Shown here: piece after piece, positions 47,315 to 55,980 of the stretch
Numbering within the stretch: the stretch's first letter is position 1
Layout of the letters: every line of letters begins with the position of its first letter
NCBI RefSeq assembly: GCF_017829975.1
Contig: NZ_JAEEGA010000017.1
Coordinates: 62,001-126,000 of the forward strand
Source: Vagococcus allomyrinae
Lineage (GTDB): Bacteria > Bacillota > Bacilli > Lactobacillales > Vagococcaceae
Reading direction: 5' to 3'
Length of the DNA stretch: 64,000 nt
Position numbers and translations under genes: made by a program
Notes under the pieces: model-generated
Database searches by the model: none
Told to the model about the DNA's origin: nothing
What the model saw: the letters and a program-made list of their open reading frames with translations, nothing else

Positions 47315-50300
47315 TTATGGTGTCGCCTCCATGAATTGCCATTCAATGACACCTGTGTAAGTTCCTTTTAACACTTTAGCTTTAGATGGGTCAACAACTA
47401 ACTTGAGACCATCTGATTCTTTATTTTTGCCCCATGTATCTGAAATATTGGTTACTTTCAAATTCTTTTCAGTGCTATCAGTTTCTTGATAGATTGATTG
47501 AAGACCGTCATTAAGAATCAAGGTGTCATCGCCAGAGACATATTGTAATGAATCGACTAATTGGACCGTCCCATCATCGGTATTGGTCATTTGCGATTTA
47601 AGTTTAGCTCCCAACAACCATTTTGATTTTGTGGCACGGGTGTCGTTTACGACTAAGTCCCCTTCATAGACGCCATCATCCACTTGTTTAACTTTAGCGT
47701 CATAGCTGACTGTGCCAAAATCAATCGTCGTTGGCGCAGATGACAGGTAGACAAGTCCCGTTACTTTGTAGGTAGCCGTCACTTCCGTATTATCTAGATA
47801 GAAAGCTTGCTCCTTAGCTGGACGGGTCACAATTTCAAAGCCAGCTGTTTCTAAAGCTGTCAGTTGTGTGGTAACGCCGTATTGCGGATCAGTTAAATCA
47901 ACTTCATCACTGACGACTAATTTTTCACCATTTTTTTCCGTAATGGTTAACGTGTAGCCAGCCATCACTTCGTCATTTTCATTCACAAATTGAACTTTTA
48001 ATGTCGAAAGTAAATTAATAACCTTTACTTTAACCGTTGTGGTGTAATCATCAAACCCTGAAGCTGATCCTGGAATCGTTAAGGATACAAGGATATTACC
48101 ATCAGCTGCTACAATCGTGTCGATGTTATTTAAACCACCTAAACCGCTGACTAAAATATCATCCGTTAAATCAACAAGACCCCCTCGATCAATCTTAAAA
48201 CCTGAGGCACCTGATTGCTCAATTACCCACGCTTTTAACTCAGCATCCGTCATCTCACGAATATCTTTGTACTCAACGGTTATTTCTTCTGCCGTCATGT
48301 CAATCGTGACCGGTTTATCCAAGACCACTAATTCCGCTTCAATCGTTCTGATATTAGCGGCGGCTTCACCTGTAACAGGATCAAGCGCACTATCAGAGAC
48401 ATCGATTTGAACGTTATGAGGCACCGCTTCTGTTGAAGCAATCGTCATTAAGCTCGCGATATCAGTCGCTGCATTATAAGCATAATTAACTTTGGCTTGA
48501 CTGGCGATTGGGTTAGTATCTACCCCATCTTTAATAAAGACACTCGCATCAGGTGTGGCATCGCCTTTGACCACGTAATATTTTACGGGCGTTCCAGTCG
48601 GTGCCGTTTTATCCAAAACAATTTGTGTTGGATGTTCTGTTTTTAAATTATTAAAACCAAAAGCGTTGATCACATTGTGAGCGGTAAAATGCTTAACATC
48701 TTTTGAGGCAATCGTATAACGCCAATCACCGGCACCATCTGCTCTAACAGTAAAATCTTTGGTTGGATCATCGGTATACATCTTATTGCCTTCACCATCA
48801 AGGGCATCCATATCAAAGCTAGGATCTGTAATCGGCGTATTAACTGTATCCTCTGATCCTTTAACTAAGGCAGAAGTCGTGGCATTTTTAGGATCTTCCC
48901 ACAATCGAATAAAGGTGCCTGGTCGTGCATAACCGAAAATCGTTATCGCTCCTGGATCCTCAGGATTATCCGTTGAAACACTTTGAATTTCAATACTTGG
49001 TGCTGGCACGTATTCAAATAACACACGTTGCTGACCTTGAGTAGTAAAATTCGCTATGAAACGCTCCTTAGTCTCCGTATACATAGAATTCCCGGTTTTA
49101 CTCCGTAAAGCATTGCCATTATAGGTTAATTTCATATTACTCATTGGTTCATAAGCTTGGGTATAACCACCTTCTTCAGAAGTCTCCCCACCAGCTAGAT
49201 TGCCAGCTGTCCACTGATAAACGTTTTGAACAGAGACATCCAAGACACCGCCATTGGTCATATAGACTAAGCCGCCAGTTCCTGCAATCGACGCCGTCTT
49301 TTGCAAGTTAACACGCTTGGCATCTGAAAATTTAAAGGATGATGACGTATTATTGAGGTACATCAAACTTTGAGCAGGATTGGTACTATCTGAACGAATG
49401 TCCAAGGTACCTTCAGCTCCTACTTTAAAATCAACACTGTTTTGTGCGTAAAATAGATGCGTTCCCGAATTCCCCATTTGACTTCCCTTTAGATTCATCG
49501 TTCCATTGACTTGAATTGTTCCACCCGCCATGTAGACTGGATTGACATTGTAATTGTTATTAACACTACCTGTGTAACCAACTGTTTCCAAATCAACTGT
49601 GGCATTTTTAGCTACTTGTAATTTAGAATTAGCATTTTGTAGATAAATAATATTGGGATAACTAGTATCTGTTGATGTCGCTTTGAAAGAAGCCCCACTA
49701 TCAACAATCAAACTACCTACTTCAATGTAGACAACTGAGTTTGTCCCTTGACCTGCATTACCACCTCCAGAACGATGTAGTTCTACATTAGCACCTTCTT
49801 CAATTTTAAAATTGCTTTCAGTACCCGAACCATTCTGAAGATGAACTACCGGTCCTCTAGTTGATGAAATATACACATTGGCATCCTTTTTAAAAACCGC
49901 CGATGACCCTGATATGGTTTGGTTATTGTTATTATTAACATTCCACGTTCTAATCGTCGTACCATCCTTACGCTTAGAGGTATAGGAATCTTCTTGACGA
50001 ATATCAATGGTTCCTTCGAATTCCATTTTAGACAAAGGCGATTCAATTAACTGAGCCCCGCGATTGGTAAAATTATGGTATCGCATCATTTGATTTGGTT
50101 CTGCACTGTTGCCAATATCGTAATACTCAGCCATTCCCCAATAATTACCATGATAGGTATTCATGTTTTGCCATGTAATGTCCCAATTAACGTCACCACT
50201 TCTCGGTGCTTGAACTGTATAGTCATAAAAACAAAACGTAATAGCCCCCACATCTAACGTATAGCCATCGCCTTCAACCATGACTTCCCGCGCTACGCCT

Positions 50301-51274
50301 TGAGCATTCATATAAATCCAAATGGTTCCACCAGACGCATTATTGTACGTTCGAGCATTGGTGACGTAATCCACCCCATTATTGTACGTTGGTACACGGA
50401 ACCTTAAATTAACTGAACTGCCCGCGACAATATCAGTGACGAACTGAATATCAGTGATACTGATCATGCCAATACCTCCAACTAGTTCTTCAAAGGTATC
50501 CACTAGATAAATCGTTCGTGCCTTTTCGCCAATTTCTAACTTAGCATTCGTTGCATTTGCCCCAGTTAATCCTTTGTTTTCACTTGGGATACTGGAATTT
50601 GCTAAATAAATATTAGGGAAAAAGAACGGCGCATATAGATTAGTCGTTTTAACATCGATGTTTTGCAACGTTATATTCCAATGGCTTGCGGTATTGACAC
50701 TGCCGTTGGAAAAACCAATCGCCAGATTGCCAAAATCAAAGGTATAACCTCCACCATCGATAATCAGCGTTCTTGAGATACTGGCCTTTTCCACAAAGAA
50801 ATAGACGATCCCTGCATCGCTATCAACAGAAGCTTTGTCAAAAATACCAGCCACATTCATTAATGTGCCAGACAAACTTATGTCATTTTTCAACGTAATC
50901 GTCGTCACACTGGCATCTCCTAAAGCCGTTGCAAATTCTTCCCAATCCCCAACTTCAGCAACACCTGCTGCTTGAAGATTAATTGATGTCGTTTTCGCTT
51001 CTAACGAAGACGACTCTTGAGATTCAGTTGTTTCTATTGCCTCAGGTGTGCTTGTGCTAGTGTATTTCCCAGTATCACTAAATGATAATTCAGGCAAGGA
51101 GCTCATGCTTGAGGAGTCTGTCATTAACGATGAATCAACCACCCCATCCTGATTAATCACTTCTTTAGCAGATAGCATTGTGGTTTTAGAAAAGCCATAT
51201 AAAGACGCCCCCAACACTGTTGACACTCCCAACCCAATGGTTAATATTTTAAATCCCTTATTATTAAATCTCAC
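47315..51274 (-). CDS. Large WxL-domain adhesin-like surface protein
   Basis: 1319 aa. N-terminal signal/anchor-like segment (~9-30), Ser/Thr-rich linker (~40-95), then two long beta-helix-like regions (to ~760) with pectate lyase-style repeats (VHLQNGSGTESNFKI, NIIYLQNANSKLQVA, MYLNNTSSSFKF). Ig/bacterial adhesin-like domains follow (~770-1120), then a MucBP-like segment around KVQFVNENDEVMAGY, and a C-terminal WxL domain ending VIEWQFMEATP (W-Q-F). Starts at GTG behind AAGGAGG. Likely a surface adhesin or polysaccharide-binding protein. No catalytic residues recognised. Confidence 0.85.
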   Translation of the reverse strand: MRFNNKGFKILTIGLGVSTVLGASLYGFSKTTMLSAKEVINQDGVVDSSLMTDSSSMSSLPELSFSDTGKYTSTSTPEAIETTESQESSSLEAKTTSINLQAAGVAEVGDWEEFATALGDASVTTITLKNDISLSGTLMNVAGIFDKASVDSDAGIVYFFVEKASISRTLIIDGGGYTFDFGNLAIGFSNGSVNTASHWNITLQNIDVKTTNLYAPFFFPNIYLANSSIPSENKGLTGANATNAKLEIGEKARTIYLVDTFEELVGGIGMISITDIQFVTDIVAGSSVNLRFRVPTYNNGVDYVTNARTYNNASGGTIWIYMNAQGVAREVMVEGDGYTLDVGAITFCFYDYTVQAPRSGDVNWDITWQNMNTYHGNYWGMAEYYDIGNSAEPNQMMRYHNFTNRGAQLIESPLSKMEFEGTIDIRQEDSYTSKRKDGTTIRTWNVNNNNNQTISGSSAVFKKDANVYISSTRGPVVHLQNGSGTESNFKIEEGANVELHRSGGGNAGQGTNSVVYIEVGSLIVDSGASFKATSTDTSYPNIIYLQNANSKLQVAKNATVDLETVGYTGSVNNNYNVNPVYMAGGTIQVNGTMNLKGSQMGNSGTHLFYAQNSVDFKVGAEGTLDIRSDSTNPAQSLMYLNNTSSSFKFSDAKRVNLQKTASIAGTGGLVYMTNGGVLDVSVQNVYQWTAGNLAGGETSEEGGYTQAYEPMSNMKLTYNGNALRSKTGNSMYTETKERFIANFTTQGQQRVLFEYVPAPSIEIQSVSTDNPEDPGAITIFGYARPGTFIRLWEDPKNATTSALVKGSEDTVNTPITDPSFDMDALDGEGNKMYTDDPTKDFTVRADGAGDWRYTIASKDVKHFTAHNVINAFGFNNLKTEHPTQIVLDKTAPTGTPVKYYVVKGDATPDASVFIKDGVDTNPIASQAKVNYAYNAATDIASLMTIASTEAVPHNVQIDVSDSALDPVTGEAAANIRTIEAELVVLDKPVTIDMTAEEITVEYKDIREMTDAELKAWVIEQSGASGFKIDRGGLVDLTDDILVSGLGGLNNIDTIVAADGNILVSLTIPGSASGFDDYTTTVKVKVINLLSTLKVQFVNENDEVMAGYTLTITEKNGEKLVVSDEVDLTDPQYGVTTQLTALETAGFEIVTRPAKEQAFYLDNTEVTATYKVTGLVYLSSAPTTIDFGTVSYDAKVKQVDDGVYEGDLVVNDTRATKSKWLLGAKLKSQMTNTDDGTVQLVDSLQYVSGDDTLILNDGLQSIYQETDSTEKNLKVTNISDTWGKNKESDGLKLVVDPSKAKVLKGTYTGVIEWQFMEATP

Positions 51275-51502
51275 GCTTATTTTTCCTCCTTTCCTCTATA
51301 ATTTCGTGACACTTATACCGTCATCCTTGTCACGTTTGTTCACAATATTTTGATTAGTTCAAAATACCCTGTCCTAAGACAGTATCTATTTCAATTAGTT
51401 GCTTTTAACAACTAAATGAAACCATTTTAATCACTACCTCTACTACTTTAAACAAGGAAAGTCAGCTCCCATAACACAACGGAGCCTCACTAACACATTC
51501 CA
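51275..51502. promoter_or_regulatory. Regulatory spacer upstream of the large WxL gene
   Basis: Dense structure: CGTGACA (51305-51311) with TGTCACG (51328-51334), a likely dyad operator. A 12-13-bp hairpin TTTCAATTAGTTG/CAACTAAATGAAA (about 51389-51420) lies further upstream. A third hairpin TCCATCAGT/ACTGATGGA (51499-51524) overlaps the end of the recombinase-like gene. Confidence 0.6.
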
Positions 51503-52069
51503 TCAGTCTTCAATAACTGATGGAGTACTGCCATCCATATTTTTTCGAATGTACTTATGAACGGTTCCCAAAGAAACTTGACAAATTTCCGCAATTTCTC
51601 TCATCGATTTGCCTTTTTTTTCAAACAAGAAGACAATCTTACTAATAATTTCATCTTCAACTCGAGGACGCCCAGTCATGCGACCTTCCAACTTGGCTTG
51701 TTCCAAACTTGTGCGAATCAAATACTTCCGATGTTTTTCTTCCATATCCAGCACTAATAGGACACTCTCATAAAAATGTGGCATGACGGCTGTGTCCAGT
51801 TTATCTTGTAGACTAATCAGCCGAATCTCATGCTCTTTCAATTGTTCCAGTAACTTCTTAAATTCTTTAACCCCTTTGGCAAATGCTCGTAAATCGTACA
51901 CCAGTAGCTGGTCCTCTGGCTGAAGAATATGACTAAGCCTTTCTAACTCATTGCTACTAGCTAACTCCGTCTCCTCAATAAATACCTCTTCACATTTATA
52001 CGCACCTAACATTTTTAACTGTTCAAGAGTTGAAACTGGGTATTCTTTTCTTATGTAGGCATACAGCAT
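51503..52069 (-). CDS. Inactive serine-recombinase homologue with HTH, probable regulator of the WxL operon
   Basis: 188 aa (GTG at 52072 is an alternative start). It aligns without gaps to the small resolvases at 52656 and 53378. The catalytic Ser position is Glu9 (YIRKEY where they have YARVST), and the DRLAR motif is DLRAF, losing both arginines. The C-terminal HTH is SMREIAEICQVSLGTVHKYIR, preceded by GRMTGRPRVE. So it should bind DNA but not recombine it. It lies directly before the large WxL gene on the same strand and is the best candidate for a local transcription factor. Confidence 0.8.
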   Translation of the reverse strand: MLYAYIRKEYPVSTLEQLKMLGAYKCEEVFIEETELASSNELERLSHILQPEDQLLVYDLRAFAKGVKEFKKLLEQLKEHEIRLISLQDKLDTAVMPHFYESVLLVLDMEEKHRKYLIRTSLEQAKLEGRMTGRPRVEDEIISKIVFLFEKKGKSMREIAEICQVSLGTVHKYIRKNMDGSTPSVIED

Positions 52070-52072
52070 CAC

Positions 52073-52655
52073 TCATCCGCTCCTTTCTTCTCTGATTACG
52101 AGTATTGAGAAAAGATACCTATCATTGTCATTTTGTATCCACATTCAACAATAGATCAAATTTTAAAAATAAGTTCGTAATCTTCTATTTATTTTTGATT
52201 TAATAAACAAATCAAGATGTTTTGAAATAACAAAAACTATAGTTAATGATAAAAGCAAATATTACGCCAAAAAGCCCCTATCTTGATTTTAAGAATCCCC
52301 TTATGACGGGATTTATCAAAATCAAAAGACAGGAGTAACGGACGTTATTCTGAAATAATAAAAACTATAGTTTATTATAATTCAAAGTGGATGTCAACAA
52401 GAAATTAATAGTTATTTTTTGAACTGTTATAAACCCTCTTCTTCAGCAATAGAGATCGCTTAACAAGGGCTGAAAAGATGCAGTTTATCCAATTTTTTTG
52501 TTGTATAATATTTTTATTACCCACTTTTTTACAAAAAAAAAGACAACATTTATTACAGACAGTCAGTGTTTTTTTTAAGCAATCACCCCATCCTAACTGT
52601 TTCTAATAAACGATATTTAATTAACACAAAATAAGTTTAGAAGGAGATTAATCTT
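52073..52655. promoter_or_regulatory. Divergent control region between the two recombinase groups
   Basis: Gene-free. A ~35-base direct repeat with core AAAACTATAGTT occurs at 52220-52254 and 52347-52381. Between them is a nested palindrome TTGATTTT-AATCCC-...-GGGATT-AAAATCAA (52283-52325). It could be a recombination (res-like) site or a shared operator for the divergent genes. Confidence 0.6.
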
Positions 52656-53231
52656 ATGACAACAGTTGGCTACATGCGTGTTAGTACCCATCAACAAAAG
52701 TTTGACTCACAGCTCGCCGCCTTGGAAAACTACGGCGTTGATCAGTTATTTAAAGAATACGAAAGTGGACGTAATACTTCTCGAACGGAATTAAACAAAG
52801 CTTTGGCTTCCCTCAGCCCTGGCGATACCTTCGTTATCTTCAAATTGGATCGGTTAGCTCGAACAACCAAGCAACTACTGGTACTTTTAGAACGGTTTGA
52901 TAAACAAAATATTCAGTTTGTCAGTATTCAGAACAATATCGATACTTCAACCGCTATGGGACGTTTCTTTTTTACCGTAATGGGCGCTTTTGCAGAAATG
53001 GAAGCCGAATTAATTCGAGAACGAGTCATGGCTGGACTTGATGCGGCCAAAGAAAACGGCGTGCAACTAGGGCGCCCTCCTGAAAAAAGTAAAGTTGGCA
53101 AAGCTATCGATTTATATCAAACCACTGATTTACCGATTGCCGAAATTTCCAAAACCTGTGACGTGTCTATTCCTAACTTGTATTATCATTTAAAACAGGG
53201 AAATCTTCCACTCAGACGACAAAAAAATTAG
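52656..53231 (+). CDS. Small serine recombinase (resolvase/invertase family), intact
   Basis: 191 aa. Catalytic domain intact: Ser10 in GYMRVSTHQQ, arginine motif KLDRLARTTKQLL, GRFFFTVMGAFAEMEAELI with catalytic RERV after it, and the arm region NGVQLGRPPE. A C-terminal HTH is seen as PIAEISKTCDVSIPNLYYHL. Size and motifs match Tn3-type resolvases. It is probably able to cut and rejoin DNA. It lies beside a paralogue, with no transposase nearby, so the target is not evident. Confidence 0.9.
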   Translation: MTTVGYMRVSTHQQKFDSQLAALENYGVDQLFKEYESGRNTSRTELNKALASLSPGDTFVIFKLDRLARTTKQLLVLLERFDKQNIQFVSIQNNIDTSTAMGRFFFTVMGAFAEMEAELIRERVMAGLDAAKENGVQLGRPPEKSKVGKAIDLYQTTDLPIAEISKTCDVSIPNLYYHLKQGNLPLRRQKN

Positions 53232-53377
53232 ACACGTCACTCGTCAAACGACCAATAACATATTGCATTAAAAAACGTTCATTTTAAATCTTTTGTCCTA
53301 ATTCTCGACATTTTTCAAGAATTATTTTTCACAAAGTTGTAGTATTATTAAGCTATTAATCATAAGGAGGTCCTTAC

Positions 53378-53944
53378 GTGGCAATTATCGGTTACGCACG
53401 TGTTAGTACCACTCATCAAAAGCTAGATACGCAACTTTCCGCCTTTGATAACTATGGTGTTGACTATGTCTACAAAGAATACGACAGTGGTCGAAAAAAA
53501 AATCGCCCTGTTTTGGAAGAGATGCTTAAGCATCTAACTTCGGGAGATACATTGGTTATTCTTAAACTAGATCGTTTAGCTAGAGGAACTCAACATTTAC
53601 TAAAACTACTCGACTTCTTCGAGACAAACGACATTAATTTTGTCAGTATCGACAATCACATCGATACGTCCACCCCTATGGGAAAACTTGTATTTACTAT
53701 CATGGGGGCCTTTGCAGAGATGGAGGCCTCCCTAATTCGCGAACGGGTCGTTGCTGGAATCGAAGTTGCTCGGCAAAACGGTGTTCAATTAGGTCGACCA
53801 ACCAAAACCGACAATATCGAACGAGCTCTTTACCTTTACGAACATACCGATCAAGAAATTAGTCAAATCGCTGACGAATGTGAAATCACCCCACCCACCT
53901 TGTATCGGCATTTAGCCAAGAGAAGTATGGCTCTTCGCCGCTAA
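53378..53944 (+). CDS. Small serine recombinase, intact paralogue
   Basis: 188 aa, GTG start with AAGGAGG upstream. Ser10 in GYARVSTTHQ, KLDRLARGTQHLL, and FTIMGAFAEMEASLIRERV, then NGVQLGRPTK and an HTH EISQIADECEITPPTLYRHL. Closely related to the gene at 52656 but clearly diverged, so this is an old duplication. Followed by a possible Cas2/SinR-like gene with an AAAGGAG site. The target site is unknown. Confidence 0.9.
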   Translation: MAIIGYARVSTTHQKLDTQLSAFDNYGVDYVYKEYDSGRKKNRPVLEEMLKHLTSGDTLVILKLDRLARGTQHLLKLLDFFETNDINFVSIDNHIDTSTPMGKLVFTIMGAFAEMEASLIRERVVAGIEVARQNGVQLGRPTKTDNIERALYLYEHTDQEISQIADECEITPPTLYRHLAKRSMALRR

Positions 53945-53966
53945 CACAATAAAGGAGATGTTTAGT

Positions 53967-54251
53967 ATCAATTATTTAATCATTTACAAAGAACATTTTT
54001 CCACACCAAAAGAAGAAACAGCATTCGATAGCGCTTTGTCAGTCATTTGCCAACAAAGAATCCAACTGTTCCCTCACACGTGGTTATTAACATCATCAAG
54101 CTTTGACTCCAGCGATGATCTCTACTTTGCTATTCAACAATTTGACTCTGTCGAAAGCCGTTATCTGCTAGTAATTGAAATTAAAGCCAATTATTTCGGC
54201 TATTTGCCACAACATCAGTGGCAACATATCAATCAAGCACTGGCTAATTAA
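53967..54251 (+). CDS. Cas2/SinR-like ferredoxin-fold small protein (possible ATC start)
   Basis: 94 aa. NYLIIYKEHFS at the start, HTWLLTSSS in the middle and SRYLLVIEIKANYFGYLP near the end follow the beta-alpha-beta pattern of the SinR/Cas2-like group. The Asp of true Cas2 nucleases is not visible, so no activity is claimed. The AAAGGAG site (53951-53957) touches the in-frame ATG at 53958, too close to use. An ATC at 53967 is nine bases from it, as in the gene at 42047. It overlaps the convergent Mga-type gene by three bases. Confidence 0.5.
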   Translation: MNYLIIYKEHFSTPKEETAFDSALSVICQQRIQLFPHTWLLTSSSFDSSDDLYFAIQQFDSVESRYLLVIEIKANYFGYLPQHQWQHINQALAN

Positions 54252-55732
54252 TGAGGCGAAAATTCTTTAACAAATAGCGCATTTTCAATAAAGTGAAATA
54301 ATTGCTTAAGTTGGGCCCCATCTTCTAGATCACTCATATAAAAATAAGATTTAGAGGGAAATGTACCCTCGTAACTATCAGACACAATAATATCTGCTTC
54401 TGACGCATTTTGAGTGAATTTTAAGACGTTAGGATTAAAAATATTGCCTAATTTTTCTTTAACTAGAGGCTCAGCCATGATGTTTTTCGACAGTTGCATG
54501 GCAATGGTAAGCTCCTTCTGTTCTTTTTCATGCAACGAAAAACTGATGACCCCTTTCAGCATCTCATCATACTCCTTTGGTACATGATGATCCGCATTAA
54601 ACTCCTGATAGAAGTCTGATACGCGCTTGACTAGTCCGGTATTTTCATGCCCTATATCATAAACATTAGCTTTACGAAGAACCCCAAATTCTTCTGGCAG
54701 ATCAATATTAAAATAATTAGCGTAAACAAAAAAAATGGTGCTGTGATAATAAAATTGATCGAGGTTTTTCTTTGAAAGTACAGCACCAAAATGAGCCAAA
54801 CTTTTTTCTACTAGCTCTCGACTCTCAACCGCCAAAGGAGTCTTTAGTTTTAACAATTCCTTCACAATTTCATGCTTTTGTTCTTCATTATCTAAGTCAG
54901 GAATCTTTAAACGCATCATAAAGTTAAAATAATAACGCTCATTGGTCATGTCTTGTTGCAAAGCTATCTCATCAAAAAAAGAAAACTCTTGTGACAAATC
55001 ATTCACACGTATAAATGTCTCAGCTATCAAAGAAATCTCTTCATTCATCGTGATAAACTTGCCTTGCTCAATCCTGGTTCGACTTATCCCTGCCATATAC
55101 AGAATTTGTGCTTGCTTCGTTGGCAATAGCTCATCACCAAAAAACTGACTTTCGGACTTAGAAGTTGTAGCCACACCCTTTAGCGGTTTGGGCACCTCCA
55201 ATCCCTTATAGAAATTCCAATAAAAATAATAAGTAAACAGGCGCAATCTGCGTTCCTTATAGATCAAATTTAAATCCGAGGGGTTATCAATAAAAGAAAA
55301 AGACATATCAAACTTCTCAATAATCGGTTCCAATGTGTATAAATACCGGTATAAATTAGGAGGACTCAAATAAAGTTCATCTGCTAATTCCTGAATATTA
55401 TCGTACTTGCGATTTAATAAGCGATTAAGAATATCAAACTCAACCGAATTACGAATATAGTTTAAGCGCAGATAGTCAACAAGGAAATTCATCGGCGTTG
55501 ATCCGGTTAAATGAATAGAAAAAACGCCGGCTTTCTTATCAAAATCCAGATCGTCACCTAAAGATAAACTGAGACAATCTTTTTTCAAATCATCAAAATG
55601 TCGCGTAATGGTCCTACTTGATAAACCGAAATGCTCAGCAAGTTCAGTGACTGGAGCACTCAATTCGTTGGAGGCTAAATATCTTAATAGCTGAACTTTC
55701 GCTGCCTCTGTTTTTGATAAAAATGTCACCAT
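54248..55732 (-). CDS. Mga-like virulence-type transcriptional regulator
   Basis: 494 aa from the ATG at 55732 (AGGGG upstream). Two N-terminal HTH domains: RYLASNELSAPVTELAEHFG with LSSRTITRHFDDL, and IQELADELYLSPPNLYRYLYTL. A long helical region follows, resembling PTS-regulation-like domains, and a C-terminal EIIB-like segment (~420-494). Mga and AtxA proteins control surface and virulence genes in streptococci, enterococci and Bacillus. It is the obvious candidate activator for the adjacent WxL surface locus. The gene is convergent with the small Cas2-like gene. Confidence 0.85.
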   Translation of the reverse strand: MVTFLSKTEAAKVQLLRYLASNELSAPVTELAEHFGLSSRTITRHFDDLKKDCLSLSLGDDLDFDKKAGVFSIHLTGSTPMNFLVDYLRLNYIRNSVEFDILNRLLNRKYDNIQELADELYLSPPNLYRYLYTLEPIIEKFDMSFSFIDNPSDLNLIYKERRLRLFTYYFYWNFYKGLEVPKPLKGVATTSKSESQFFGDELLPTKQAQILYMAGISRTRIEQGKFITMNEEISLIAETFIRVNDLSQEFSFFDEIALQQDMTNERYYFNFMMRLKIPDLDNEEQKHEIVKELLKLKTPLAVESRELVEKSLAHFGAVLSKKNLDQFYYHSTIFFVYANYFNIDLPEEFGVLRKANVYDIGHENTGLVKRVSDFYQEFNADHHVPKEYDEMLKGVISFSLHEKEQKELTIAMQLSKNIMAEPLVKEKLGNIFNPNVLKFTQNASEADIIVSDSYEGTFPSKSYFYMSDLEDGAQLKQLFHFIENALFVKEFSPH

Positions 55733-55872
55733 ATGCCCTACCCCTTTTTGGTTGATAAAATACCACAGGTTTATTGTTAAACTATTCACCATGATTCGTC
55801 AAGGGAATTGCTTTAGCCATTGCTAAGTCAGCAAAACACCCCTACTCAGTTCATTTTATCACACCAACACGA

Positions 55873-55914
55873 AAATCAGACCGATTCTGATAGACACCAG
55901 AATCGATCTGATTT
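55873..55914 (-). terminator. Terminator after nanA
   Basis: 17-bp stem with one mismatch (55873-55889 with 55898-55914), followed on the minus strand by a short T-run. It ends the sialic acid operon. Confidence 0.8.
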
Positions 55915-55980
55915 ATTTTACGCTCTGAGCCCGCTTATTCGCAACCGCTCGCCACCATTATATTCACGTCATTCGAATAA

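Noticed and set aside
52656-53944. The two resolvases as part of a Tn3-type transposon
   Set aside because: No transposase, terminal inverted repeats or cargo boundaries were found.
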